64,000 nt of DNA from Scilla litardierei (taxonomy: Eukaryota; Streptophyta; Magnoliopsida; Asparagales; Asparagaceae). Under the pieces are notes generated by a model. It saw only the letters and a program-made list of their open reading frames with translations. It was not told where the DNA came from and ran no database searches. The stretch lies in contig CM061132.1 in assembly GCA_030789695.1 (NCBI GenBank), positions 161,554,817 to 161,618,816 on the forward strand, given 5' to 3'. The position numbers and the translations under genes were made by a program. Positions 24,190-36,500 of this stretch are shown piece by piece. Every line of letters begins with the position of its first letter. Within the stretch, counting starts at the first letter, position 1.

Positions 24190-24430
24190 CACATTGGTGC
24201 ACGTTTTCAGTGGCTAGGACTTTCCGTGGCTGAAAGTAATCTTCCACCACGGCTTTGTCCGTGACCGATACTCTAGCCACGGCTTCCCTTCTGTGGCCGT
24301 GGTTGAAGATTTTTTAATATTAATTTAATCCTAAGTACGGTCATGGATTGCCGTAGCCATTGCTCCGTGTCCGATGTTTGGCTATGGAAAATCCGTGGCC
24401 GGAAGTCCCTTTTGTGGGATCACGTGGATG
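24190..24430. mobile_element. CACTA-like subterminal repeat fragment (left part)
   Basis: The word CCGTGGC/GCCACGG occurs repeatedly in both orientations (for example TCCGTGGCTGAAAG and CTAGCCACGGCTTCC). This is the subterminal-repeat style of CACTA (En/Spm) elements. No clean CACTA terminus was found at this side. It is paired with the better end at about 26210; the interior appears replaced by A/T-rich LTR-like sequence. Confidence 0.4.
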
Positions 24431-24588
24431 GCAGACAACACTTAAAGTGGGTTTAATATGGTTGTCAACAAAAATTTAAAATTCTTCGTTACAATAAAAC
24501 CCTTTTTGTATGTTGCCCAAGTCTCAAATGATAGTTACCTCAGTTTGTACTTAATCAACACAAATAATAATAAGCTTGTAATGAAATG

Positions 24589-26035
24589 AATGTAATGAGC
24601 ACATTGGAAATTACATATTACAAGCAGAGATTAACGAGAGATAGAAAATCAAGCACATCGCAGATACAACAGATTTTACCATGTTTCGGCGTAACCTTGG
24701 CCTATGTCCATCAACCAATCCACTAGCTCTCAATCTGAGAGCAACATTGCCTCTCAATACAATAAAGAGGACTTCGTACAACCACCTAGCTCCACTTGCT
24801 AGGAATTTCCAACACAGGCAACCCAACTAGGAATTTCCAAAGTACAATACAACACCTTCCCTTCACGCGATAATTACAACCTCCAAGTCTTCTTCAAAGA
24901 CTTTACAAAATATAAAAGAGTTGATAGCACAAGATTCATATAGACAATAAATATGTGAATATTAAGTTTAAGAGAAATCGAATTTTTTTGATCAAATTTA
25001 AAAGATATAAATAAGCACAAAATTGATCAAAGGAAATAACTTGAAATTGATTCTCTAAAATATGTGCACTTGAGCTTTAGAGATCAATAATCAAGAATTG
25101 ATCTTTGAAAGAATATAAGTGAAGAGCACACAGATAAAAAAATGAAAACTTAAAGTTTGAATCTTAATAATAAAAAGCTATAAGGTTTGGAGATCAAACC
25201 AAGTTTGAATAATTAGGCCAAGAAGATTAAAAATCAGTAAAGAATTTTAGCACAAGAAAATTAGAACAATGGCCTAAATTTTTTTTTGAAAGAAACTTGA
25301 GAGCTTGAGAATTTTGAGCTATATAATAATTAAAATTTGAAGAATATCGATATCTAAAAACCTCTGAAGGCTTGGCTATTTATAGAGTAAAGAATAACAC
25401 AAAATCTACTTAAAAATCTCTTCAAACTGCTAGTTAACGGCTAGCAAAATTCAAAATCTAGTTTCCAAAAATGCTGAGTGTTGACCCATATAATCGGCTA
25501 TTTTGGTCGATAGTAGGCTATCTACCCAGATAGTCGGCTATTCAAAATGGATGGTCGGCTATTTAAAAACCCGAGAGTTCTGGGTAAAATTCTGCTGCCA
25601 GTAGTCGGCTATCTGTTTCAGATAGTCAGATATTTCTGGATACTGAAGTTTTTCTAGTAGAAAATATTTTGAAAATATTTTATAAAAATTATATTAAAAT
25701 ATTATACACTAAAATACATTTAAAAACTGCTTTTTAAGGAATTTTCGTGTGTGTAATAAATATTCATTGGCTTTGACATTTTAGACTTATAACTTACACA
25801 TACACACATCTCTAGCTCTTGATCTTCTTTCTTTGACTTGAGCCATCTAGTCTTGATCCTGAGTCCTTGGTTGAGCCATCTTTTGCTTCATTTCTTGGCT
25901 CGAAGTAGACGTCCCGAACTTGGATTCTAAGTCCTTTTTATCTTTTTGATGCATTCGATCTTCATCGCTATAATCCATTAATCATATACACACTTGAAAT
26001 AGATATGTTAGTACCCATACCACTTGTGTACATCA
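24589..26035. other. A/T-rich repeat, possibly an LTR, no gene
   Basis: No ORF of note. From 25490 to 25640 the word TAGTCGGCTAT and variants recur about six times, a local repeat style seen in some plant copia LTRs. The segment sits between the two CACTA-like fragments, so it may be a later insertion. Ends and target duplication were not identified. Confidence 0.3.
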
Positions 26036-26213
26036 TCAAAATCCACTGTGGTGGGTCTCAATATCTCAACAACTTTAGCCACCACACTATCGGTCACAGA
26101 CTTTCAGCCATGGAATGTTTCAAAGTCTGTGGCCGATAGGCTTCAACCATTGAAAACTGACCTTTAGCCATGGATTTATCCGTGGCTAAAAGTCAGTAGT
26201 GTAGGAGTCATGC
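26036..26213. mobile_element. CACTA-like right terminus
   Basis: Reading inward from the right, the sequence starts CACTACTGACTTTTAGCCAC and continues with alternating GGATAAATCCATGG and GGCTAAA words. This is the terminal motif (5'-CACTA) plus subterminal repeats of the CACTA superfamily. A matching left terminus is not intact, so this is a fragment. Confidence 0.5.
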
Positions 26214-26629
26214 TTATCAAAAACCGTTGGGCCTTATTATCATGATCTCATTATGATCCTAATGCTCATCACATGTATCTCCAAGGACGTTATCCATGTA
26301 AACATATTGTAATATCATACAACGTCTTTGTATTAAAAATTACATATATAAACATTATCAAATAGCTAGCTTACTATCGTTTTGAACGAGATGTGTCAAT
26401 TCTACTAATTGACATAAGTATACATATTCCCCAACACAACATAGCATAAGTATGCCCATTGTAATAATCATGTCACCTTTCGTCATTCTTTATGTGTCAT
26501 TACTGAAGTGTTTATCAAAGACATGTTTATCAAGGGCTGTCCTAGAGAGCAAGCTCAACTGAAGGTCTAGTACATGTCACACATCTTTAAAAGTTAGTGT
26601 ACAACTAATGTTTATCTAAATTTGAATGT

Positions 26630-28565
26630 CACTAATTTACACGACATTGTAGGAACTTGTATTTTCCATCTTCACCATATCAAAGTCTCCCAGTTTGTAG
26701 GTGGTGAAGAAGTCTATACAATGAGTGGCAAGATAGGCTGCTGCAGTATCAACCATCCACTCACTTTCTTGGTTAGAAACATGAAGGCATGTCTCTTTTT
26801 GGATAGAGCAAATAGCCACTTCTCTCGTATAAGAGGCTACTGTCTTTTTATCGGGGGCGAAACCAGGATTAGATGTCCGGGGGGCAGCATTGCAAGAGGG
26901 CATACAAACTGCACTCATAAAGTACATAGATGCGATGATGTTCAAGTTGACGAGTTCAAAGCGATAATGGAGGTGTTTTTCCATTATGTTTAAGTATATT
27001 TGAGGTGACAAAATGAACAACAAAGCAAATATGAAATTCATTGCTCAGGCCCAATGCAACATATGTGTGAGGGATCGATTGTGAGGGATCGAGCAAGAAA
27101 GCCGAAAACAAGTTTTAATTGCACGAGAACGAAAATAAGTTACGAAGATTCAAACCGAATTACTTTAAATAAGCAGCAAATTTTCCCATGCATTTATTAA
27201 ATACCAAATCGTTCACATCTTAACAAAGATATGAACGCGAAATTGATGCTGATTACATCGTTAATTTGCAAAAAAATGGTAAAAATATAATCATTGGGAC
27301 TTGCCAATAATTAATTAATCTTTTAAATTTAAGGGAATGTGAGAAGCGTGATTAATAACTAAATATTTTAGGTAGATGAATGACAATTTAAAAACACTAA
27401 TTAGAGATCACAACATTTACTTATGTTATCAAACAATTCTGTGTTTTACAATGACTTGTGCAAAAATTTAAGCTGAAACTAAGATATATTTTTGATTAGA
27501 CGTTTTTCTTTTCTCCAGATGCTGACTCCGCTATGCTATAATTAAAAACATGAGAAAAAACCGAACTGGACCCATGTTATGGGCATGACATATTCTGAAC
27601 ATACCGAGGCCACTTAGTAGAAAGCAATAAAACCCTAATTATTTTTTATTGGAACCTAATAGTGTTTATCATCCCCATATTCTTTGCTTTTTTAAATGGC
27701 AGTAAAATAAATATTTTTTTGGATGAATGTCGACAAAATCAAATACCAAATTTCATTTTCTGAAAAATGGGGGGGGGGGGGACTCGTACGTGGGTCCGCC
27801 CCTGCTTTCTATCTTTTTTCTTATGTTGAGAACCATTTTAACCTCAGCTTTCGGTAATTCTTCTTCATGTGGCCATTCATACCACAATGGTAAGATTTGT
27901 AGATATGCATCCTCCCATCTCTGGACCTTCCACAACTCTTGCTCCTGCCTATGCTCGAGCTTTGACCACCTCCTTGCTGTTTTCCTTGAGTGTTTATCAC
28001 GAGAACACGTGATTGGTCTGTGTTGACATCTTTTCTCATGGTCTCTTCACTGAAGAATGCATCCTTAACCATAGACATATTAAGCTTGTCATTTAAGGTT
28101 GAAACTAAGAGAGGTCACCAACGTCTTTCAATTATGATGAAAAGAACTGAGAAGGAGACGGGCTTGTTCTTCATCCTTTAAGCTGTAACTTCATCGTATA
28201 TGGTTGATTAACCAATCTTTGAAACTTGCTCATGTGCTCAGCAACAAAAGTTCTACTCTGTAACTTCAAATTTACCAATCACTTTATTAACACGGCTTTA
28301 TTCTAAGCGGGTTTGGCCTGATACATGTCTTCAAGCTTCTATTAGAAGGCATATGCTTCTGTCTCCTATGCAACGTGGTGAAAGATAATGCAATCGAGCC
28401 ATTATAGAATTTTATCGATCATCTTTACATTCAGCTTATTCCCTTCCGCTTCTTTGGTGGGTTCTGAGTTTACTCATTTGACCTCTAATTGGTCAAATAA
28501 ATCTTTATAATTAAGAAGATCCTCCATTTGAGGTCTCTGAAGTGTGTAATTTATGGTCATCGGTT
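26630..28565 (-). mobile_element. Old Ty1/copia remnant (gag to protease), minus strand
   Basis: Reading right to left, 28560-28090 gives a decayed copia Gag (MEDLLNYKDLFDQLE, AEAYAF, FVAEHMSKFQRLVN) with several stops. It is followed by a zinc-knuckle relic whose first cysteine positions are lost (SYHCGMNGHMKKN, about 27860). After an interruption, 26840-26640 gives the protease region (ESEWMVDTAAAYLATHCIDFF). The element has no intact reading frame and no visible LTRs. It is split by the hAT-like insertion at 26852-27804. Confidence 0.75.
26852..27804. mobile_element. hAT-like non-autonomous element nested in the copia remnant
   Basis: The right end in reverse reads CAGGGGCGGACCCACG and the left end reads CGGGGGCGAAACCAGG, an imperfect terminal inverted repeat of the hAT type. 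It is flanked by CTTTTTAT (26844-26851) and CTTTCTAT (27805-27812), an 8-bp target duplication with one mismatch, as expected for hAT. The copia Gag resumes as protease on the far side, which confirms insertion. The interior (953 bp in total) has no transposase. A G-run of 12 or more lies near the right end. Confidence 0.65.
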
Positions 28566-29122
28566 TAATTATGGCTCCCTAGTATAATTCTTTCATCGAT
28601 ATTTCGATAATAAAATGTACAATGGTTTGAAAAAAAATCTTTGCTGGCCAAGCAAAATCTATTTTAAGTGTGTATATTTTGATAATAATCAGCTTAATTA
28701 TGTCTCCCTAGTACAAAGGGGGGGACAACATATAGCCATGTCCAAGCAAAACCAACACAACTGGAATCTGCGCTGTCCGGCAAAATTTGCACACACGATA
28801 TGCTGACGCTATGCCCGAATGCAGGCAACAGATACTTCTAATTCCTTGCAAATGTTACATCTGATCCAATGCCCCCGTCGTCGTAGACAAACTGAATACA
28901 CACAAGGAATTCACAAGAAAACTAGAGGAATACACACAAGGAATAAAAATAAAAAAGGAATCACAAGAAAACTAGAGTCTTTCTCGACGTTTCAGAAGAC
29001 TGCACGCCATCTGTTGATTGCACATTTCTGCAGCATGAATAATGCAATTGAAGGTATACATACATACATATATATATATATATGCTAATAGAATCTCAGA
29101 AGAGCTCGCACGCGAAGGAGCA
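28566..29122. other. Intergenic, no gene recognised
   Basis: This A/T-rich spacer contains a short direct duplication of about 45 bp (AACTAGAG...ACAAGGAAT, near 28890-28980) and a (TA)n run near 29065. It holds the 3' flank of the minus-strand gene at 29123. No coding or transposon signature was recognised. Confidence 0.5.
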
Positions 29123-29931
29123 TCAGAGGAGAAAGAGAGAAGCCAAGAGCATCGGAACGTATGCAGCCAAGTCCAACGGGTTGGATGGCTCGCTTCCACT
29201 TGTGCCCACAATGCTATCGCTTGAGCTACCTGCATAAAAATTGCGCATATGAGAACGGTAGCACAATATCAAATATCCTCAACTTTTTCCTATAAAAAGT
29301 GTATGCTTAGATCCTTTTCTTAACTGTAGTTTAGTCTCTGTAACATTTTTCAGAGCTCAAGTGAGTGACTATGCACTACCCATAGATTTCCTATGACTCT
29401 GAGATATATGGCACATTTCAGTACCTGTAACATTTTTCCCACAGGCTGCTTGAAAGACTGCCTTCACCCCCTGGAACATAGGGGCACTGTAAAACTGGAA
29501 GTTAGAGAAGATGCCATCCAAGCAACTGACCATCAGCATCGCTTGCCCGAAGCAAGGGCCATCGCAGAAAGTAGCGTTCGCGCTTGTGCTCCCATTAGAG
29601 AGCAGTGCCGCGGACGAAAGGCAGTTCAAGATCACCTATTGCAAACACCAACACGATCAGTCGTCGAACGTTCTCTCAGGAGATCAAACTTGGTTGGAGG
29701 CATGCTTACCGTCTTGTTATCGAAACAAAGCGCTGCCTTCGCTACGATCTGGACCGAGTCTTGCTGTTCATCCGATTGTGCTGCAATCGTTTGGAGACAG
29801 GTTAGCTTCTCCAAATTAAAAGCGAGGAGGTTAGGCAATATGAGAATATGCAAACCTTTGCAGCAAGAAGTAGCCATAGTGAGCATAGCTATGGCAAAGA
29901 AAAAGTGCTTGGTGGTGAAATATGAGGCCAT
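29123..29931 (-). CDS. Secreted six-cysteine plant protein, DUF7731-like, copy 2
   Basis: Four exons read right to left: 29856-29931, 29710-29780, 29425-29635, 29123-29229 (465 nt, 154 aa). All junctions are GT-AG, with the same phases as the paralogue at 22748. A signal peptide (MASYFTTKHFFFAIAMLTMA) is followed by six cysteines in the same order (LCF, NCL, FCDGPC, SCL, ACG). The core ATFCDGPCFGQAMLMVSC and FQFYSAPMF aligns with copy 1. The tail is Ser/Gly-rich, then hydrophobic (VPMLLASLFLL), again suggesting an anchor. Outside the cysteine core the two proteins differ strongly, so the duplication is old. Function unknown. Confidence 0.8.
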
Positions 29932-30018
29932 AGGAATAAGATCGTCTGCTGGATGCTGAGAGATCAATGAGATTCCTGGAAAGTTCTCAGTGATGGTTCT
30001 TTCGTATAAGAAAGGAGG

Positions 30019-30027
30019 TATATATAG
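30019..30027 (-). promoter_or_regulatory. TATA box of cysteine-rich gene copy 2
   Basis: CTATATATA on the minus strand about 88 bp upstream of the ATG at 29931. Spacing is comparable to the TATA box of the paralogue. Confidence 0.5.
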
Positions 30028-31395
30028 AAGCAAACAAGAAGAACACTTGTGTCACAATCTTATTTCCTGTAAATAACCCACCACAGATTGACTAATTGGT
30101 CATCTTGCATCATCGAAACACACGCATTGTTGACGATTCGAGCTTATTAAACTGCCTGCGGCCTAATATGAACCACACGAGGCTTGATTAGCTTCGAGTT
30201 CGATCTCTGATAACAGCATACTGAACGGTTTAGAGAGATGACCAACTTGTTAGGTGGTGTTGAAATGCAGTACGATTTTTTGTTATCTCTTTCCAGTAAC
30301 CAACAGAAAAGGGTAGCTTTGGTGGTTATTGGTGTAGTGAGCTGACAGGGGAAGTTCTTGTTCAACAATCACCAACTTCTTTCTTTGAAATAGCATTAAA
30401 AAAAACCTGAAATGGGTCCATTTTATTTCACCATATGTAGTCTTGTACCATATTTGGGTCTTCTAATGGATCATAATGCCCTTTTTGAGCAATGTTGTTT
30501 AAACTATGCATGGACATAAGTTTTTATATTGCCTAGGTGAAATCAAGACAGCAAAGTATATCTTAATTTAATCACTTTGCCATAGACTAATTATTATATG
30601 CAAATGTTTGATTTGGATTCTTCTAGTTGTGGAGCTCCTCTTGACTGTCTTGTCTCAACAACCAAAACCTGCTTATGTACTTGAACTGATCGAGTCCGTA
30701 AGTTAGACATTTTCTGTTTAACCTGTAAGTCCAAAATGTTCGTAGCTTGTCATGGATTTGGGGGGCCATATGATGACTTCAGGTTAGATGTTTTTGGCTC
30801 ATCTACTTGGACCCTCTCTTAGTTTAGTAGTTATAACCTTGAGCTCCATTGCATTAGCTTTTCTCATTAGTTTAGTAGTTATATTTCATTTGATAGCAAA
30901 GAATTGGCTAGAGTGTTTGATGGTGTCATGTTGATATCAGCTATTGAACCTAATGTCACTATTCTATGAAGGAAAAAATATGTGTATGTGACATTTTCTC
31001 AATTTTGTTATTACTGTTTATGCCAATGAAGAATATTTCCCTTGGAACTGTGTAGTATAAAAGCAATTTTAGAATCAAAAGCTTTTTCATTTATAAAGAA
31101 AGTATCAAAAGTTTTAAATCGACATCATGAACATATTATTTGATTTTTTTTCCTCATGTGAAGAACACAATGAAAATTGTTGAATAATGTCACCTGTGAA
31201 TGACATGATCACCACATTGAAGACCCAAAGAGTCCTTCTTTCTTCTCGATAATTGACAGGGGTAACTATGCAAGCTTAAAGGATTAAGTCCAAATCCCCT
31301 CGATATCACACAGGGAAAAACAAGAAATAGAAGACGAAAGAATAGTAAAATGACTATGGTGATGTCAATCATAATATTTTACTTGTTAAGAATTG
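30028..31395. other. Intergenic, nothing recognised
   Basis: About 1.4 kb of A/T-rich sequence with only short chance ORFs and no clear transposon end, RNA gene or repeat array. The last bases (GAATTGAAAAG, up to 31400) resemble the start of the LTR at 40244 and form the insertion target of the next element. Confidence 0.5.
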
Positions 31396-31400
31396 AAAAG

Positions 31401-31513
31401 TGTTGTAAACCATGGCGGCTACGGAACCCCGTAGCCCTGTATTTATAGTAATAGGGTTACATAATGGGTGGATACCCACTAACGGGTTGGGCCTCCAAAG
31501 CCCGTTTATAACA
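31401..31513 (-). repeat. 3' LTR (113 bp) of the non-autonomous copia element
   Basis: On the minus strand it starts TGTTATAAACGGGC and ends TTTACAACA. It is identical base for base to the copy at 38116-38228. A CTATAAAT-like word in the middle could serve as TATA box. Confidence 0.92.
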
Positions 31514-31584
31514 CTTCCCCTTATCCATCCATTGTTGTAAGCCGTGATGAACGCTTCAGGGTTCATGGAGCTTATCTGATCATG

Positions 31585-32020
31585 GGTATATGGATACTTC
31601 TGGATCCCAAGTTTAAGAGTACTTGCCTCGTTAAAACCTTTGCCAAGGAAAACCCAGTGGGAAAAACCAATGGCTAAGGGAAAAGAGTACAAGTTTCTGT
31701 AACTTCCCCTGATCGATGGATATCACTAGAGGTGGATACTTCTGGATCCTAAGTTAGGGATAACTGCCTCGTTAAAACCTTTAGCTATGGAAAACCCAGT
31801 GGGAAAAACCAATAGCCAAGGAAAAAGAGTACAGTTTCCGTAACTTCCCCTGATTAGTGGAAGTATTTAGGGGGTGGATACTTCTGGATCCAGAGTCAAT
31901 GAGTTTGCCTCGTTAAAACCTTTAGCTATGGAAAACCCAGTGGGAAAAACCAATAGCCAAGGGAAAAGAGTGCAACACTACATTTGACTCCCCCTGATCT
32001 GTACAAGCTGCAGGCTTGCA
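31585..32020 (-). repeat. Triplicated 3' internal block, about 140 bp x 3
   Basis: Three successive copies start at TGGATACTTCTGGATCC (about 31589, 31734, 31876). Each contains GCCTCGTTAAAACCTTT and AAAACCCAGTGGGAAAAACC and ends near a CCCCTGAT word. The related copia element at 1-4510 has this block once (about 4125-4260, opposite strand). Each copy repeats the purine-rich motif that precedes the LTR, so the element may carry extra polypurine tracts. Confidence 0.85.
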
Positions 32021-35000
32021 GATCTCCTAGGCATCTATACATCAATCTCTTACAGTGTTCCGATACAAAGTACAAGGTATCGCTCACCTATACAAGACAT
32101 CGCTCATCTATACAAGTATCGCTCATCTATAGCAGTTACTGGATCTGAGGGATCTCTTCTGAGGAGGAGTGGTCTTCAGACTCGGTAGGTTGCATCACGT
32201 CTCTGACCAGTCTTCACTGTGTCTGCGAGGTACTGCAGGACCTGGCTGTGCGTACTTATGATTTGCTTCTTGGATTGATGAGCCTCTCGGGATGGTGGGA
32301 TTGATGTTGCCTTGGAAGTATGCTTTGCTGGTCTCCAGGAGTTGGTCGCTTCTTGGTTGCAGTCATCGCGATGATCTGTGACCTGTATCTGCAAATACAT
32401 TTAACATGTTGTATGATCCTTGACCCTTGGAGGTAGCGCAGAAGCTACATATCTCTGGTCCAGTGGTGCGCTGCAGGCGCTGCACTGTATCTGGTTAAAG
32501 TGTTTGCTGCCAGATAAAGGAGTGTACAAAAGACATTTGAGTAAGGCACTTCAGGACCTAGGATATCCTTCCCCTCTTCCAGCGAACGGAATGGGTCTTA
32601 ATGTGCATCCATACAACCAGTAGGTGTATTGGTGGATTGCAATTTTCCATGTTTCTTCATCGACTGGATGATAATTTCATCTTCTGGATGGTTATTCATC
32701 TTCGGGATGATGGTTTCATCTTCGGGATGATTATTCATCTTCGGGATGATGGTTTCATCTTCAGGATGATAATTCATCTTCAGGATGAAGGTTTCATCTT
32801 CAGGATGATAATTCATCTTCAGGATGAAGGTTTCATCTTCAGGATGATAATTCATCTTCAGGATGATTATTCATCTTCGGGATGAAGGTTTCATCTTCAG
32901 GATGATAATTCATCTTCAGGATGATTGTTTCATCTTCGGGATGATAATTCATCTTCAGGATGAAGGTTTCATCTTCAGGATGATAATTCATCTTCAGGAT
33001 GAAGGTTTCATCTTCAGGATGATAATTCATCTTCAGGATGATTGTTTATAAAGGTATGTTGTCACATCATCCATAGCAACATAGCCTAAAATTATCTTTG
33101 CTAATCGCATGGGTTTCGCAATCATGACCAGGGAGCCTGATGCATCAGTTTGATTAATTTTGTAAGTGAGTCAAACTCATCTTACATGGTTACTTCCTGG
33201 TTTCTGCGAAATAAACCTCTAAGGCTATAGCGTTTTGCTTATAGCATACGATTTTATTTATTTATACAATACTCGGTAGCCCACAGGTTTGATATCTTTT
33301 GATATCAGGACTTCAGGTCCAAACACTTCACATTTCATAAGTGAGTCCAGCTCAACTTATTATTGCCTCGTTCCACATAATTTGGCCAAATTTCTGCGTT
33401 TGCTTCAGGAAACGGAGATTGTGAACGATATCAATGGCAAAATGAAATGTGAGTAATTGTCGACAAGTGTGTTTTATCCAAATACCTCTCCGTGTACGTA
33501 CATTATTCTATTTATTCCAGATTTATCTCTTCTGGGGGTTCTGGAAAGGGAGAGGATATGGAGATGAGCTCACTTTCCTGTGGTGGTATTGTTTTAGGGT
33601 CTCGTGGTATGTCCTCTCATCCATTGAGGATATCCACTTCTGCTACTGGTAGATTGCATCCATAAAGTTGGTATGTCAATCCTAGCTGGATTTTTAGTAG
33701 CAGGGATGTGTGAATTTGACAATATTTATATTGTCAGTAGCTATGTCTGATAACTGTTTAACAGTTTCATAAGTGTGGATCGTCAGGATCTCATCACTAT
33801 TCATGATAATCAGATCATAGGTATTAATGTTCTAAATGGTCCATAGTGGTGATATGGGAATGTAAACTCATCATGACTCCATCGATAAGATGTGCACTAA
33901 ACGCTTCCCCCGTTAGGGGTTCTCGGAAACTGTTTATATGAGGTGATCAGGCTCATATAAATAGTTTCTAAGGGGGCGTTCTGATGGTTTGCATGCTCCC
34001 ACGTGGTCACCTTACAACTGGATTTCTAGTGGATAAGTAATCCGTTTAAATCATTTTAATGATTTACATATAACCCATTTCTGGGTGTGAACACAAAGCT
34101 TCAGGGTGTTCAATTTTCTTCCAGTTGTTATATTGATTTCCCAGTGTTATCCCAAAAATCCGCAATAAGCTCAACTTCAATGAAGTTGAGCAGAGAACTA
34201 GGGATATGAACCCGTCAAGGCTCCATCTATAAGATGTGCTCTAATGCCTCCCCCGTTTGGGGATCTCGGAACATATTCATCTAGGAGGGTTAGTCCCGAT
34301 GAATAAGTTCCACTGCGGCATTTTGAGGGTGGTATGAGGGTAAGTAAAAGCCCAACCAATATCCTAGTAATGTAATATGTCCGTTGTGATTAATAATAAT
34401 CTGGACTGCGGTTGAATAACAGGGGTTTTGATTATGACCATTTTAAGAGGATATATAGATGAGTACTCTAAGGTACATCTTTAGCCATATGTAGGGAGTG
34501 TGTGAGTCCACTTTTATCCCTCAAATACTCTCAAGAGGCCTAAAGGTCTCATTCTTCTAATGATAGTATATCATTTTAAATTCGTTTGAGGAAGTGAGGA
34601 GAGTCAATGTCCACGTGAATGGAGATGATCTCGTAATCATTTTTCCCTTTTGAATGGGATAATGAGAGTTTCACCCTTTTTGAAGAATCTTCGGGTTCGT
34701 CTGGTTAATGATGTCTTGCATCATCAATCCGGGGTGACATCGATCCAAAGTTGGTCGATTCTGGACACTTCTGGTGTTCCAAATTAATTCCTCTGTTCGA
34801 ATTTATGTGGGACTTTATAAGTTTCAGAGAGTACATGGCATCCTCATTTTAGGAGTATTCAGGATGATAAATCATTTACAGTAAAATAAAATGCGTAAAA
34901 GGCACATATATACTGCAAGAGAATACTACTAATAATTATGTTAGAGCAACAAGTTTCATAGTATGATGTGGGTTCTAGAAAGTATACGTCCACAATTGTG

Positions 35001-36500
35001 CTCATTTTAGACTCATATTATGACAACAGATCAAATTTATTTTCAAAATTTATTTATCCTCGGGAAGTAGCGAATTATACATACTGTCAATTTGACTTTC
35101 GTCGTTTAGACTAGATATGTATATATTTTTATATGGCATACGTTAATGCCCATTAATTTTGCGAAAAGCATTATGGGTCTTGTCAGAGCTTCTGGTCTGA
35201 TATTGGGTTGCCATTGCATACTCCATATCGAGATACATCATATCTTCCCTTTCACATTTTTATTCAAGACTTCCCCTGTTTTCAGTCGTCCCTATTGTCG
35301 TTTATAAGGAAGAATGTTTATTGGTCTTACAAAGTAGACTTATACAAGGGAAATGAGTTAGTTTCTATATTTCCACTTTCTAGTTTATGATAGACTTATA
35401 AAGGTCTATTTGAAAACTCAAGTATGGTCTTCAGGCCATTTTTATTGGGTCATTCAAGTATTATGTGGATATAGGATCATACTCTAGGGGAAACAATTAC
35501 GTGGGTACGAATTTTATAATTTCTCACTTATCTGTTAAGCCACGACTTCGGGCGTACGCTTAGAAAATAAGGTTAGATTCAAGAATCATACCTTGTAAAG
35601 TGAGATTACTCAAAGAAGTTTGGCGGTGTTATGACAACTGCTGGTGTCAATATCGGTTTATACAGACCGTGGATCTGAGAGATCTATTTACCGCGAAATG
35701 CGTATTTCTAAAAGAAATCGCATAAATGTTTTTCGTATAATCCCTCGTACTTGTTAATTTTTATTAGTGTGAAAGGGTGTTGACTTTTGATTTGATTTTG
35801 AACTTCAGGTTCATTTTGGTTTTGAACTTCAGGTTCATTTTGTCAACTAGGATATGATGTTAAAATTTATTGAAAGCATTATTGGTTTGTTGTCATAAAA
35901 TATTGTCATGTCATGAGCAATTCATACATATAATATAAATCCAGTAAACTAAAAAGTTGTGCTCAATTAACCAGAATGGAAACAATTATGATGTATACAC
36001 ATGCTATTTATATTCTGCAGGTATATAAATAATTTTATCTCAGACATATATTTATGCTACAGGCATTAAAAATACATCAAAAAGATTTTAGCATGCTAAA
36101 TAAAATGTTTATTACAGAACATTAAATATGCGACGGGCATATAATTTTCTACGCATGCATTTATAGTGTTTAAGTGAAAATTCATGCTAGAGGCAACAAA
36201 AATATACATCACATCGTAGAAAAATGCGGCAGGCATTTAATATCATAGCAGACTATCAACACAGACAATTAATCATCACAGGCATTTTTATAATGGAAAT
36301 GAAAATTTTTCGTTTAATAATTATTGGACCACTAGGCAACGTCATACACCGTTAGGTTAGTTGACTAACGGCAGAGCGGTCGCAGGATCTTCCTAATTAT
36401 TAAACGTAAATAATCAGATAATCCGAATAAAATGCGATGAATAAAAATTGTGTAATTTAACAGATTTTGACGAAAAAGAAATCGTAATTAAATCTGAAAA
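32021..36500 (-). pseudogene. Decayed copia pol relic inside the non-autonomous element
   Basis: Read on the minus strand, fragments match the pol at 646-4115 in order. Near 33900 and again near 34250 are copies of the integrase tail (CCCCTAACGGGGG word). Around 33580-33300 is the linker and N-terminal RT region (CCACAGGAAAGTGAGCTC, GAGCTGGACTCACTTATGAA). Near 33080 is ATGGATGATGTGACAACATA, followed by a tandem array, then at 32570-32420 the RT tail (GGTCCTGAAGTGCC, ACAGTGCAGCGCC). Stops occur throughout. The segment that should hold the catalytic YVDD box is missing. 34300-36500 is A/T-rich and mostly unassigned; it should contain gag and integrase relics. Confidence 0.7.
32655..33045 (-). 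repeat. 39-bp tandem array replacing the RT core
   Basis: About ten units are built from the word ATCCTGAAGATGA on the minus strand. Translated, they give a 13-residue repeat (MNYHPEDETFILK and variants) because 39 is a multiple of three. The array sits between relics of the RT residues before and after the catalytic centre, so it took the place of roughly 500 bp of pol. Confidence 0.85.

Noticed and set aside
26622..26993. Plus-strand 123-aa ORF
   Set aside because: Opposite strand of a copia protease relic and across the edge of the hAT-like insertion.
29393..29959. Plus-strand 188-aa ORF
   Set aside because: Antisense of exons 1-3 of the minus-strand cysteine-rich gene, which has consistent splice sites, signal peptide and cysteine pattern.
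32655..33045. CRISPR-like array
   Set aside because: Units have no unique spacers, and the context is a plant retrotransposon.
32598..33051. Repeat protein MNYHPEDETFILK as a possible gene
   Set aside because: It lies inside a dead retroelement and on both strands; there is no start context or conserved domain.
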